From Clostridiales bacterium (GTDB taxonomy: Bacteria; Bacillota; Clostridia; Lachnospirales; Lachnospiraceae): a DNA stretch of 64,000 bases. This document shows positions 43,199 through 52,324 of this stretch, one piece after another. The stretch's first letter is position 1. Each line of letters begins with the position of its first letter. Below the pieces are notes generated by a model. That model was given only the letters and a program-made list of their open reading frames with translations, did no database searches and was not told where the DNA came from. Location: assembly GCA_029007845.1 (NCBI GenBank), contig JAQXIP010000015.1, forward strand, positions 1 through 64,000. Direction: 5' to 3'. The position numbers and the translations under genes are program-made.

Positions 43199-43435
43199 GT
43201 GAACCGTATGGTAAATATTGGTTTTGGTAATATTGCCAATGCAGATAAAATCATCAGCATTATCAGTCCGGAAGCGGCACCGGTAAAACGGCTGGTGCAG
43301 GCGGCAAAGGATGATGGAACAGCTATTGATGCCACCTGTGGACGTAAGACGAAATCAGTACTGGTTATGGAGAACCGGAGTGTGGTACTTTCCGCGTTGC
43401 TGCCGGAGACGATTGCCAGCCGGATTAATCAATAA
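43199..43435 (+). CDS. remA: RemA family (DUF370) extracellular-matrix regulator
   Basis: A 78-residue DNA-binding protein of the RemA family; in B. subtilis it activates matrix and osmoprotection genes by forming rings on DNA. The typical VNIGFGNIANADKIISIISP, PVKRLVQAAKDDGTAIDAT and GRKTKSVLVM segments are visible. Translation starts at GTG with AGGAGGTG (43183-43190) 8 nt upstream; a later ATG is possible. It lies between yicC (25 bp) and gmk (16 bp), the classical location in Firmicutes. Confidence 0.94.
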   Translation: MNRMVNIGFGNIANADKIISIISPEAAPVKRLVQAAKDDGTAIDATCGRKTKSVLVMENRSVVLSALLPETIASRINQ

Positions 43436-43451
43436 ATGGAGGTAGCACAAG

Positions 43452-44132
43452 ATGAAACAAAGAGGAATCTTAACCGTTGTGTCAGGATTTGCTGGTTCTG
43501 GAAAAGGAACGGTTATGAAAGCACTGCTTAGCAAGTATGACTATGGCCTGTCCATCTCTGCCACAACCCGAAGCCCGAGACCGGGTGAAGAACATGGACG
43601 GGAGTATTTCTTTTTGACAAGAGAGCAATTTGAGAGTATGATAAAAGGCGACCAGCTGATTGAATATGCGGAATATGTGGGAAACTATTATGGAACACCA
43701 CGCCAATACGTGGAAGAGCAGCTGGAACAGGGGCGAAATGTAATCCTGGAGATTGAAGTGCAGGGCGCATTAAAGGTGAAGGAAAAATATCCGGATACTT
43801 TGCTCTTGTTTTTGACACCTCCTTCTGCGGATGAATTAAAAGCACGTCTGGTTGGAAGGGGAACCGAAGATGCATCGACCATTGCAAAAAGAATGGAGCG
43901 TGCTGCAAAAGAAGCGGAAATGATTGAAAAGTACGATTATCTTGTGGTCAATGACCAGGTGGAAAGATGCGTGGAAGAAGTAAACCGCATTATTACCAGC
44001 CGGCAGGCTGCCGTATCTAACAATATGGAACTGGTAGCAGAACTGACGGAAGAATTGGTGCGTATGGCATCGGAATCTGGCAATGGCGAAAAGAAAAAAT
44101 TGGCTGTTTCGCCGGATAGGAAAGCGAAGTAG
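43452..44132 (+). CDS. gmk: guanylate kinase
   Basis: The enzyme phosphorylates GMP to GDP with ATP. At 226 residues it is about 20-30 longer than typical (extra charged C-terminal tail). The P-loop reads SGFAGSGKGTV, where most members have GPSGVGKGT, followed by the GMP-binding region SATTRSPRPGE and GREYFFLTREQFE, YGTPRQYVE and VILEIEVQGALKVK. AATGGAGG precedes the ATG at 43452. It is part of the yicC-remA-gmk-rpoZ operon. Confidence 0.96.
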   Translation: MKQRGILTVVSGFAGSGKGTVMKALLSKYDYGLSISATTRSPRPGEEHGREYFFLTREQFESMIKGDQLIEYAEYVGNYYGTPRQYVEEQLEQGRNVILEIEVQGALKVKEKYPDTLLLFLTPPSADELKARLVGRGTEDASTIAKRMERAAKEAEMIEKYDYLVVNDQVERCVEEVNRIITSRQAAVSNNMELVAELTEELVRMASESGNGEKKKLAVSPDRKAK

Positions 44133-44175
44133 TTGATTCATTTATATTATGTGGAGTCTGAAAGGAGACAAATTT

Positions 44176-44424
44176 ATGTTACATCCATCTTACAGAGATC
44201 TTATGGCAGTGGTAAACAGTGAGGTAGAACCAGGCGAACAGCCAGTGGTAAACAGCCGTTATGCAATCGTTATGGCAACCGCAAAAAGGGCAAGACAGCT
44301 GATTGACGGAGCAGAACCGCTTGTTGACGTAGATTGCCCGAAGCCGTTATCGATTGCGGTAGATGAAGTATACCAGAATAAAGTAACCATCGTTGGCGAT
44401 GGAGAAGAAGAGATTCAGGCATAG
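44176..44424 (+). CDS. rpoZ: RNA polymerase omega subunit
   Basis: The 82-residue omega subunit supports folding of the beta-prime subunit. It begins MLHPSYRDLM and has the NSRYAIVMATAKRARQL helix, the conserved core of RpoZ, then a KPLSIAVDEV segment and a short acidic tail. The start at 44176 is set by AAAGGAGA (44161-44168); an ATG nine codons earlier lacks a site. It follows gmk by 43 bp in the usual order. Confidence 0.95.
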   Translation: MLHPSYRDLMAVVNSEVEPGEQPVVNSRYAIVMATAKRARQLIDGAEPLVDVDCPKPLSIAVDEVYQNKVTIVGDGEEEIQA

Positions 44425-44446
44425 GGAAAGATAACAGGGGGCTGTC

Positions 44447-45046
44447 ATGAGCGATTTTGAGTCAGTGAAGGAAACAGAAGAAAGAGCAGAAACAGAAGAA
44501 AAAGAAAACCGGAGAAGCAAACTTAAGGGCTTTTTTTTAGAACTGATCATTTATGCCCTGATTCTGGTTGCCTGTGTAACGGTAATTCCTAACTATGTGC
44601 TTCAGAGAACGATTGTAAGTGGACATTCCATGGAGGATACCTTACAGGACGGTGACAATCTGTTAGTAGAAAAAGTAAGTTACCATTTTACACAGCCGAA
44701 ACGCTTTGACATCGTGATGTTTTATCCTTATGGAAAAGAAGCAAAAGAATATTATGTGAAACGAGTAATCGGACTGCCAGGTGAGACAATCCAGATTAAA
44801 GGGGAAGACATTTATATTAATGGGAGTATTCTTGAGGAACATTATGGAAAAGATCCCATTGATTACAGTGGAATTGCAGAACATCCCCTGACTCTTGGAG
44901 AAGATGAATATTTCCTGATGGGGGATAACCGGGAGGTAAGCCTGGACAGCCGTTACGAAGAGGTGGGACCCGTACATAAAAAATTAATTAGTGGCAGGGC
45001 TCTTATTCGGATCTGGCCGTTTTCCGAATTTGGTTCGGTAGAATAA
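44447..45046 (+). CDS. lepB: signal peptidase I
   Basis: A 199-residue membrane protease that cleaves signal peptides outside the membrane. One N-terminal transmembrane segment (about residues 27-47) anchors it, after a charged cytoplasmic tail. The Ser nucleophile is in SGHSMEDTLQDGD near residue 64, the Lys base in YYVKRVIGLPG near residue 105, and the late GDNREVSLDSR box is present. Clostridia carry several signal peptidases, so the symbol refers to the family. It follows rpoZ by 22 bp. Confidence 0.94.
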   Translation: MSDFESVKETEERAETEEKENRRSKLKGFFLELIIYALILVACVTVIPNYVLQRTIVSGHSMEDTLQDGDNLLVEKVSYHFTQPKRFDIVMFYPYGKEAKEYYVKRVIGLPGETIQIKGEDIYINGSILEEHYGKDPIDYSGIAEHPLTLGEDEYFLMGDNREVSLDSRYEEVGPVHKKLISGRALIRIWPFSEFGSVE

Positions 45047-45077
45047 GAGTCACATCCGCTTTAGGAGGAAAACAGAT

Positions 45078-46067
45078 ATGGATATGCAGATAAATGATAA
45101 TCAGTCAGAATTCTCTCCCATGAGAAGTCCCATTGACTCAGAAAAACAGGCTCGTCATACGTTTAATTATATGTTATTGTGCGTATTCGGGCTTTTTGTT
45201 TATGTAAATGTGGCAGAACTTCTTCTGGCACTTTTGATTCGCAATACCGTTCCATCCTTTGAAGAAAGTTCCTGGTATCAGCTTGTATTGACGGCAGCTG
45301 CCTTTTATGCAACCGGGATTCCTTTCTTTTATTTATTGTCAAAACATATTCCGGATGGACAGAAACGAAAAGAGCAAAAGCTTGCGTGGTGGAAAGTCGC
45401 CTGTATGGCACTGATTTCTTTTTTCTTAATGTATCTTTCCAATTTTATTTCACTTGCCTTTAATTTTGGAATTGGAAAACTTTTTCATCTGAATCTTACC
45501 AATCCGTTGGAAGACACACTTACCGGAATGAATATGTGGGTTGTGTTCCTTTTAACGGTCGTGCTGGCTCCAATCTTCGAAGAACTGACGTTCCGGAAAA
45601 TATTACTTGGAAAGCTGCTTCCATACGGAGAGGGAGTTGCCATTATTGTATCTGGTGTTGCATTTGGGCTGTTTCATGGCAATCTGTTCCAGTGCCTGTA
45701 TGCTGCAGTGCTTGGCATTATTTTTGGGTATGTAGTGGCAAAAACCAACCGGATCCGCTATACCATTCTTCTGCATATGATTGTGAACTTCGTGGGCAGC
45801 ATAGTGGCGTTAAATGTATTGAAATCAGAAAGCCTTGTGATTATTGGTTTATTTGGCATGACGGTTATGGCCGTTTTTTTTTCAGGAATGATTTTGTTTG
45901 TGTTAAGCATTGTCTTTAAAAAAATCAAGTTGGAGCCGACGGAAGCTGAGATTCCAAAGGGATTCCGTTTCCGGATTGCTGTATGCAACCCTGGAATGAT
46001 TTTATTTTTCATTGCTACGGTAATTTCAAGTATTTTATATGTGGTAAGTGCGTATGCAGCCGGTTAA
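45078..46067 (+). CDS. CPBP family intramembrane metalloprotease
   Basis: A 329-residue protein with about eight membrane segments and the CPBP (Abi) motifs: EELTFRKILLG near residue 170, FGLFHGNLFQCLYA near 196, and HMIVNFVGS near 232, which supply the Glu and His residues. Members are related to CAAX proteases Rce1; bacterial ones are often of unknown substrate, some linked to bacteriocin self-immunity. AGGAGG precedes the ATG at 45078. It sits between lepB (32 bp) and dapF (67 bp), likely in the same unit. Confidence 0.9.
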   Translation: MDMQINDNQSEFSPMRSPIDSEKQARHTFNYMLLCVFGLFVYVNVAELLLALLIRNTVPSFEESSWYQLVLTAAAFYATGIPFFYLLSKHIPDGQKRKEQKLAWWKVACMALISFFLMYLSNFISLAFNFGIGKLFHLNLTNPLEDTLTGMNMWVVFLLTVVLAPIFEELTFRKILLGKLLPYGEGVAIIVSGVAFGLFHGNLFQCLYAAVLGIIFGYVVAKTNRIRYTILLHMIVNFVGSIVALNVLKSESLVIIGLFGMTVMAVFFSGMILFVLSIVFKKIKLEPTEAEIPKGFRFRIAVCNPGMILFFIATVISSILYVVSAYAAG

Positions 46068-46095
46068 TGGCTGCAACGTTTGTTTTGCTGTTATG

Positions 46096-46112
46096 GCCGG
46101 TCTTTAACCGGC
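46096..46112 (+). repeat. small hairpin upstream of dapF
   Basis: GCCGGT (46096-46101), 5-nt loop, ACCGGC (46107-46112), just before the dapF ribosome site. No T run follows, so it is not a terminator; it might affect translation or be neutral. Confidence 0.4.
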
Positions 46113-46133
46113 TCGCAAGGAGGAGGAGATTGG

Positions 46134-46976
46134 ATGAGATTTACAAAGATGCATGGCTGTGGAAATGACTATGTCTATGTGAACTGTTTGAAAGAAAATG
46201 TTCCAGATCCGGAGAAGGTGGCAAAACTTGTAAGCGACCGGCATTTTGGAATTGGCTCTGATGGACTGATCTTAATTCAGGCGTCCGATGTGGCAGATTT
46301 CCGTATGAGTATGTATAACGCAGACGGTTCAGAGGGAAAAATGTGTGGGAATGGAGTCCGGTGTATTGCAAAATATGTGTATGACAACCGGATGACGGAT
46401 AAAAAAACAATAACGCTGGAGACAAAAGGCGGTATTAAAACACTCAATCTCACGGTTGGAGAAGATAACCTAGTTTCCCAGGTAGAAGTAGATATGGGAA
46501 AGCCGATCCTAAAGCCGGAGGATATACCAGTGGCAATTCCAGGGGATCTTGTAATCAGCGAGCCGATTGAAGTAAATGGAAAGTCTTATGATATTACCTG
46601 CGTTTCCATGGGAAATCCCCATGCAGTGGTATTTGTGAAAGATACAGAGGCAATTGATATTGAAAAGCTGGGACCTTGTTTTGAACACCATCCGGTGTTT
46701 CCAGACCGGGTAAATACAGAATTTGTCCAGATTATGAATGAACATACGATAAAAATGCGTGTATGGGAACGGGGAGCAGGAGAAACCCTTGCCTGTGGAA
46801 CCGGAGCCTGTGCCAGCGTTGTGGCAAGCTTTTTAAACGGATTTACAGAGGATACGGTTCTTGTTCATCTGCGGGGTGGTGATCTGAAGATTCATTATGA
46901 TCATGACAATGAAAAAGTAATGATGACCGGACCGGCAGCCACTGTATTTAGCGGTGAGATTTTGCTGGACGAATGA
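46134..46976 (+). CDS. dapF: diaminopimelate epimerase
   Basis: The enzyme turns LL-diaminopimelate into the meso form used for lysine and peptidoglycan. The 280-residue protein has the two catalytic cysteines in KMCGNGVRCIAKYV and LACGTGACASV, and the start MRFTKMHGCGNDYVYV is typical. AAGGAGGAGGAG sets the start at 46134. The mesoDAP product is the substrate of the MurE encoded 22 bp downstream, so the two are functionally linked. Confidence 0.96.
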   Translation: MRFTKMHGCGNDYVYVNCLKENVPDPEKVAKLVSDRHFGIGSDGLILIQASDVADFRMSMYNADGSEGKMCGNGVRCIAKYVYDNRMTDKKTITLETKGGIKTLNLTVGEDNLVSQVEVDMGKPILKPEDIPVAIPGDLVISEPIEVNGKSYDITCVSMGNPHAVVFVKDTEAIDIEKLGPCFEHHPVFPDRVNTEFVQIMNEHTIKMRVWERGAGETLACGTGACASVVASFLNGFTEDTVLVHLRGGDLKIHYDHDNEKVMMTGPAATVFSGEILLDE

Positions 46977-46998
46977 AAGAAGAAAGAGAGGAACGCAG

Positions 46999-48477
46999 AT
47001 GATATTAAAGCAGTTATTGGAACGGATGGAAGCTCATATTGTGACCGGTTCTAAAGAAACAAAAGTAAACAAACTTGTATATGATTCCAGAAAAGTTCAG
47101 AAGGGAGACTTATTTGTCTGCATCCGGGGAGCCGTTTCAGACGGACACCAGTATATTCCTCAGGTCTTGGAAAAAGGTGCTGGTACACTGGTTGTAATGG
47201 AGGATGCTTTAGAGGAAAGTCTGGAACAATGTAAAGCATTTCCGGTCACAGTCGTTTCCGTAAAAGATACCCGCCTTGCTCTGGCATGTCTGTCAGCTGC
47301 TTACTTTGGGTATCCGGCAGAAGAGCTTACCACTATTGGAATTACAGGAACAAAAGGAAAAACCACCACTACCTATATGGTGCGTTCGATTCTTGAAAAT
47401 GCCGGAATTAAGACAGGGCTGATCGGAACGATTGAGACAATTGTGGGAGAGGAAAAGACTCCTGCAGCTAACACAACTCCGGAATCCTATCTGGTACAAG
47501 AGTCCTTCCGTAAGATGGTGGATGCAGGCTGTAAAGCAGTTGTAATGGAAGTGTCTTCCCAGGGACTTATGCTTCACCGGGTTGGTGGCTTTACCTTTGA
47601 TTATGGTATTTTTACCAATCTGGAACCGGATCATATCGGACCAAATGAACATAAAGACATGGATGAATATATTGCCTGTAAAGGGATGTTGTTTAAACAG
47701 TGTAAAACAGGTATTGTGAATCTGGATGACGAGCATACCAGCCGGGTATTGGAGGGACACACCTGTACGGTGGAAACGTACGGCTTTGATGAAAAGGCAG
47801 ATCTGCGGGCAAAGAACGTTCAATTGCTGAAAAAGCCGGGATATCTGGGTGTGTCTTACGACACAAGCGGATTGTTTAACCGTCATGTAGAGATTGATAT
47901 TCCAGGACGTTTTAGTGTATATAACTCTCTGACTGCCATAGCAGTCTGCCGTCATTTTGGGGTATCGGATGAAGAGATCCTGACTGCCCTTGAGGATGTA
48001 AAGGTAAAGGGAAGAGTCGAACTTGTGAAGGTATCCGACCGTTATACAATGATGATTGATTATGCCCACAATGCCATGAGTCTTAAAAGCCTTCTGACTA
48101 CGTTGAAGGCATATGAACCAAAGCGTCTGGTCTGTTTATTTGGATGCGGCGGAAACCGTTCTAAGCTAAGAAGATATGAGATGGGTGAGATATCTTCCAC
48201 TCTGGCAGATCTTACGGTTGTCACTTCGGATAACCCGCGAAATGAAGATCCGATGGCGATCATTGAAGATATCCTGACTGGTGTGAAAAAGGCTTCCGGG
48301 GCATATGTCACGATACCGGATCGGAAAGAGGCTATCCGATATTGTATGGAACACGCACAGGATGGAGATGTGGTTGTTCTTGCCGGAAAAGGACATGAGG
48401 ATTACCAGGAAATTAATGGAATAAAGTATCATATGGATGAACGGGAACTGATTCAGGAAATATTGGAAGGAAAATAA
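46999..48477 (+). CDS. murE: UDP-N-acetylmuramoyl-tripeptide synthetase, mDAP-type
   Basis: The 492-residue Mur ligase adds the third amino acid to the peptidoglycan precursor. ITGTKGKTTTTYM is the ATP loop, NTTPES and MEVSSQGLMLHRV the precursor-binding region, and VTSDNPRNEDPMAI carries the DNPR box that marks meso-diaminopimelate specificity (lysine enzymes have D-D-P-N). It is preceded by GAGAGGAA and follows dapF by 22 bp. murF begins 1 bp after its stop. The combination shows mDAP-type peptidoglycan. Confidence 0.95.
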   Translation: MILKQLLERMEAHIVTGSKETKVNKLVYDSRKVQKGDLFVCIRGAVSDGHQYIPQVLEKGAGTLVVMEDALEESLEQCKAFPVTVVSVKDTRLALACLSAAYFGYPAEELTTIGITGTKGKTTTTYMVRSILENAGIKTGLIGTIETIVGEEKTPAANTTPESYLVQESFRKMVDAGCKAVVMEVSSQGLMLHRVGGFTFDYGIFTNLEPDHIGPNEHKDMDEYIACKGMLFKQCKTGIVNLDDEHTSRVLEGHTCTVETYGFDEKADLRAKNVQLLKKPGYLGVSYDTSGLFNRHVEIDIPGRFSVYNSLTAIAVCRHFGVSDEEILTALEDVKVKGRVELVKVSDRYTMMIDYAHNAMSLKSLLTTLKAYEPKRLVCLFGCGGNRSKLRRYEMGEISSTLADLTVVTSDNPRNEDPMAIIEDILTGVKKASGAYVTIPDRKEAIRYCMEHAQDGDVVVLAGKGHEDYQEINGIKYHMDERELIQEILEGK

Positions 48478-48478
48478 A

Positions 48479-49936
48479 ATGAGAATAACAGTACAGGATA
48501 TTGTTGCTGCTACAGGGGGGACTCTGGTATGCGGTGACAAGGATGGCGTTGTGACATCTGCTTCTACAAATTCAAAAGAAATCACACCGGGAGCTCTGTT
48601 TATTCCGATTATTGGAGAACGGGTGGATGCCCACCGTTTTATTCCGCAGGTAATGGAACAGGGGGCTGCGGCTGCCCTGATCTCCCATGAAGCAGAACCA
48701 CAATGGAAGAAGGAGGCATCCTCATTTGCCTGCATCAAGGTTGAGGATACGCTTTTCGCCCTGCAGAAGCTGGCATCTTGGTACCGGAGCTGTTTTTCAA
48801 TACCCGTAATCGGTATAACCGGAAGCGTGGGGAAGACGACTACGAAAGAGATGATTGCCGCAGCGCTTGAGACTGAAAAAAAGGTTTTAAAGACCGAAGG
48901 AAACCAGAACAGCCAGATCGGCGTTGCCATGATGATGCTACGGTTAGAAAAGGAGCATGAACTGGCGGTTATCGAGATGGGGATGAGCGAAGTTGGAGAA
49001 ATGAAACGGCTTGCTAAGATTGCAAGACCGGAAACGGCGGTGATGACCAACATTGGTGTGTCACACATCGGTCAGTTAGGATCCAAAGAGAATATCCGGA
49101 AGGAGAAACTGAATATTATCAATGAGATGTCCGGACAGGGCAGCTTATACTACAATGGGGATGATGAACTTCTTTCCCGGCTTCCGGAATTAAAACAGGA
49201 CAAGCCGGAAGAATACCTGAATGAGGAAACAAGAAAAGAACTTCCAAAGGTTACCCTGCATTCTTTTGGAATGGATGAGACTTGTGAATTCTATGCAACG
49301 GATATCCTTATAAAAAATGGGAAAACATCATTTCGTTGTGTCTATCCTGAGGGAACGGTAGAGGTGTGTTTATCGGTTCCGGGACTGCATAATGTGGGAA
49401 ATGCGCTGGTAGCGCTTGCCATCGCCTATCAATACGGGGTATCCATAGAACATGCTGCAAAAGGTCTTTTTTCCTACCGTCCTCTTGACATGCGCGGCCA
49501 GGTTACGAATATAGATGGCAGAATCCTGATTGATGACACTTATAATGCCAGTCCGGATTCCATGAAAAGTGCCATTCAGGTTTTACTTGCCACGGAACCT
49601 GCTAGCCAGCGGATTGTTGTATTTGGGGATGTGCTGGAACTGGGTGAGGTGTCTGAACGCTGTCACGAAGAAGTGGGTGTTTATCTGGCAAATGCCGTTT
49701 TTAACGGACAGAGAGTAACGGAGTTGGTTACGCTTGGAAATCAGGCAAAATACATTGCAAAGGGCGCAAAAAATACCAATCCTTCTCTTCTGGTTCACAG
49801 CTTTGATACAAAAGAAGATGTGGTATCCTATCTGAAGGAACGGGTTAAAGAGCATACGGCTGTGGTATTTAAGGCTTCCCGTGGAATGCATATGGATGAG
49901 ATCGTGAAGGAGTTAACCGCATGTTTGCAGAAGTAA
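48479..49936 (+). CDS. murF: UDP-N-acetylmuramoyl-tripeptide--D-alanyl-D-alanine ligase
   Basis: The 485-residue Mur ligase adds D-Ala-D-Ala to the tripeptide precursor. Motifs are ITGSVGKTTTKEM (ATP loop), EGNQNSQIGV, AVIEMGMSEVGEM, IDDTYNASPDSM and GDVLELGE. It starts immediately after murE and its last 16 bp overlap priA. D-Ala comes from alr, encoded at 22603. The strong ribosome site of murE-murF coupling is the AAGGAAAA at the end of murE. Confidence 0.96.
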   Translation: MRITVQDIVAATGGTLVCGDKDGVVTSASTNSKEITPGALFIPIIGERVDAHRFIPQVMEQGAAAALISHEAEPQWKKEASSFACIKVEDTLFALQKLASWYRSCFSIPVIGITGSVGKTTTKEMIAAALETEKKVLKTEGNQNSQIGVAMMMLRLEKEHELAVIEMGMSEVGEMKRLAKIARPETAVMTNIGVSHIGQLGSKENIRKEKLNIINEMSGQGSLYYNGDDELLSRLPELKQDKPEEYLNEETRKELPKVTLHSFGMDETCEFYATDILIKNGKTSFRCVYPEGTVEVCLSVPGLHNVGNALVALAIAYQYGVSIEHAAKGLFSYRPLDMRGQVTNIDGRILIDDTYNASPDSMKSAIQVLLATEPASQRIVVFGDVLELGEVSERCHEEVGVYLANAVFNGQRVTELVTLGNQAKYIAKGAKNTNPSLLVHSFDTKEDVVSYLKERVKEHTAVVFKASRGMHMDEIVKELTACLQK

Positions 49937-52167
49937 TTGTGGATATTTCTCTTGAAAAATTAGATCGGATCTTTCAGTATATCATTCCGGAGGTTCTTGT
50001 GGAACAGGCAGTTCCCGGAGCCCAGGTAAAAGTTCCGTTTGGTAACGGCAACCGGATCGTGGATGGTTTTATTGTCAGCCTTTCAGAAAAGGCAGATTAT
50101 CCGGTAGAACGGATGAAACCAATTGCAGAGATTCCCAGAAAAGCAGTTGTTATGGAGTCACAATTAATCGCTCTGGCTTATTGGATCAAAAAACATTATG
50201 GCGGAACGATGAATGATGCGCTCCGGACAGTGCTTCCAGTGAAAAGAACGGTGAAAGCGGTGGAGAAGCGATATCTCCACCGTTTGGCGTCTGAGGAACA
50301 ATTCATACAGTTTCAGAAAGATTGTGAAAAAAAACACCGGACTGCCCAGGGGCGTCTCGCTGCTGCACTCCTTGAAAAAGACCGGTGGGAACTTCAGGAG
50401 TTAAAAAAGACATATGGGATTACAATGCCGGTAATTCATGCATTGGAAGACCGGAAGCTGGTTTCTATAACTTCAGATCAGATCTACCGGAATCCAAGGA
50501 CTTGGAATGTGGATGCGGATCAGAAACAACAGCCTGTTACTTTGAATGAGGAACAGTCAAATGCCGTTTCGGACATTATGAGGGCATATGAGAGTGGTGT
50601 ACGGACGCCATGGCTTCTTCATGGGGTAACCGGAAGTGGAAAAACAGAAGTCTACATGGAGTTAATCCGCAGAATGATGTTACTTGGGAAGCAATGTATT
50701 GTACTGATTCCAGAGATCTCTCTTACCTTTCAGACGGTACAGCGTTTTAAAAGACAGTTTGGCAATAAAGTATCCTTTTTACATTCCAGACTATCTCAGG
50801 GAGAACGCTATGACCAGTATATACGGGCGAAACAGGGTGAGATCTCGGTTATGATTGGTCCCCGGTCTGCGCTGTTTACCCCTTTTTCCAGACTGGGACT
50901 GATTATTGTGGACGAAGAGCAGGAAAACAGCTATAAAAGTGAGTCCGTTCCCCGTTATCACGCAAGGGAAGCTGCAATATACCGCAGCACGCTGTGTGAT
51001 GGAATGGTTGTGCTTGGGTCAGCTACACCGTCGGTAGAAACTTTTTATCATGTGCAAAAGGGTGATTATGCAATCGCCCACCTTACAAAGAGAGCTGTCT
51101 TGCATGCGGTTCTTCCAAAGGTACATGTAGCGGATATGAGGAAAGAACTCGAAGAAGGAAACCGTTCGATTTTCAGCCGTAGTCTGAAAATTCTGATTCA
51201 GGATCGTCTTTCAAAAAAACAACAGATTATGCTGTTTTTAAACCGCAGGGGGTTTGCAGGCTTTGTATCCTGCAGAAGCTGCGGTCAGGCGATGAAATGT
51301 CCCCATTGTGATGTGTCCCTTACCTTTCACCAGAAAAGAAAAGGGGATAGAGGGACACTGGTCTGCCATTATTGTGGCTATGAGACAGAGATGGTCATGC
51401 GCTGTCCGGACTGTGGATCCCCCTATGTGGGAACCTTTGGAATCGGAACCCAGAAAGTGGAGCAGTATCTGGCTAAGGAGTTTCCAGAAGCCAGAATTCT
51501 CCGCATGGATGCGGATACGACCCGTGGAAAAGAAGGACATGAGAAGATTCTTCTGGCTTTTCAAAAGCATGAAGCAGATATTCTTGTGGGAACCCAGATG
51601 ATTGTAAAAGGACATGATTTTCCCAATGTGACACTGGTAGGTGCGATTGCAGCAGATCTATCTTTAAATGGATCAGATTATACGGCTGCGGAGAAAACAT
51701 ACCAGCTGCTTGCCCAGGCTGCCGGCAGGGCAGGAAGGGGAAGCATTCCGGGGGATGTGGTAATCCAGACATACCAGCCGAATCATTACAGTATCTGTGC
51801 GGCAGCCGCTAACGATTACCAGTCTTTTTATGAGAACGAGATTTCTTTCCGGACTATGGCAGGATATCCGCCAGTCCAGCATCTTCTGGCTGTGTTTGTA
51901 AGCGGTGGGGATGAGAGTGCGGTAACCGGGTGCGCAAGAGCAGCGGCGGACTTTTTAAAGAGAGACCGGGACATACAGGTGTTAGGACCGATGAAAGCTT
52001 CGTTGTACCGGGCAAACGACCAGTACCGCAATGTTATCTATGTGCGAAATACGGATCCCGAACGTTTGATCTTATTAAAAGATGGTCTGGAGGAATGGAT
52101 GAAGGAGCAGATGGCATACCGGGAAATCAGTGTCACCTATGATTTTGATCCATGCCATTCATATTGA
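49921..52167 (+). CDS. priA: primosomal protein N' (replication restart helicase)
   Basis: A 748-residue 3'-5' DNA helicase that reloads the replisome at collapsed forks. It has the N-terminal DNA-binding region (ISLEKLDRIFQYIIP), Walker A LHGVTGSGKTEVY, Walker B IIVDEEQENSYK (DEEQ in place of the usual DEEH), GSATPSVET, and a zinc region with Cys pairs around SCRSCGQAMKCPHCD, CHYCGYE and CPDCGS, then motifs GTQMIVKGHDFPNVT and AGRAGRG. It overlaps the murF end by 16 bp, so is translationally linked. Confidence 0.96.
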   Translation: MFAEVIVDISLEKLDRIFQYIIPEVLVEQAVPGAQVKVPFGNGNRIVDGFIVSLSEKADYPVERMKPIAEIPRKAVVMESQLIALAYWIKKHYGGTMNDALRTVLPVKRTVKAVEKRYLHRLASEEQFIQFQKDCEKKHRTAQGRLAAALLEKDRWELQELKKTYGITMPVIHALEDRKLVSITSDQIYRNPRTWNVDADQKQQPVTLNEEQSNAVSDIMRAYESGVRTPWLLHGVTGSGKTEVYMELIRRMMLLGKQCIVLIPEISLTFQTVQRFKRQFGNKVSFLHSRLSQGERYDQYIRAKQGEISVMIGPRSALFTPFSRLGLIIVDEEQENSYKSESVPRYHAREAAIYRSTLCDGMVVLGSATPSVETFYHVQKGDYAIAHLTKRAVLHAVLPKVHVADMRKELEEGNRSIFSRSLKILIQDRLSKKQQIMLFLNRRGFAGFVSCRSCGQAMKCPHCDVSLTFHQKRKGDRGTLVCHYCGYETEMVMRCPDCGSPYVGTFGIGTQKVEQYLAKEFPEARILRMDADTTRGKEGHEKILLAFQKHEADILVGTQMIVKGHDFPNVTLVGAIAADLSLNGSDYTAAEKTYQLLAQAAGRAGRGSIPGDVVIQTYQPNHYSICAAAANDYQSFYENEISFRTMAGYPPVQHLLAVFVSGGDESAVTGCARAAADFLKRDRDIQVLGPMKASLYRANDQYRNVIYVRNTDPERLILLKDGLEEWMKEQMAYREISVTYDFDPCHSY

Positions 52168-52177
52168 AGCAATAAGG

Positions 52178-52234
52178 AACAGTAGGTAACAGTTCAGCCG
52201 TGACGAGCGCACAGCTGAACTGTTACAACAGTAG
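52178..52234. mobile_element. 41-bp palindrome with 8-bp flanking direct repeats
   Basis: GTAACAGTTCAGC (52186-52198) and GCTGAACTGTTAC (52214-52226) are perfect 13-bp inverted arms around a 15-nt centre (GTG/CAC with loop). AACAGTAG lies directly on each side (52178-52185 and 52227-52234), as expected of a target-site duplication. There is no T run, so it is not an intrinsic terminator. Related arms occur at 5500 and 33824. Confidence 0.75.
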
Positions 52235-52255
52235 CGAACAATTTGGTGGCAGGAC

Positions 52256-52284
52256 TTGAGTTTTATTGGAAAACATGGTAATTT
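52256..52284 (+). promoter_or_regulatory. probable promoter of the def operon
   Basis: TTGAGT at 52256-52261, 17 bases, TAATTT at 52279-52284. Start near 52291; leader of about 34 nt. Confidence 0.6.
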
Positions 52285-52324
52285 AGAAAGAACGGATTAA
52301 TTTAATGATTGAAGGAGATTGAAT

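Noticed and set aside
48166-49068. Long minus-strand frame (300 codons) opposite murE and murF
   Set aside because: It is a shadow of strongly recognised genes on the other strand and has no ribosome site or domain; the same holds for the frames at 47293-48069 and 6874-7512.
52186-52226. Palindrome after priA as an intrinsic terminator
   Set aside because: There is no T run on either side, and exact direct repeats border the palindrome, which fits an inserted element better.
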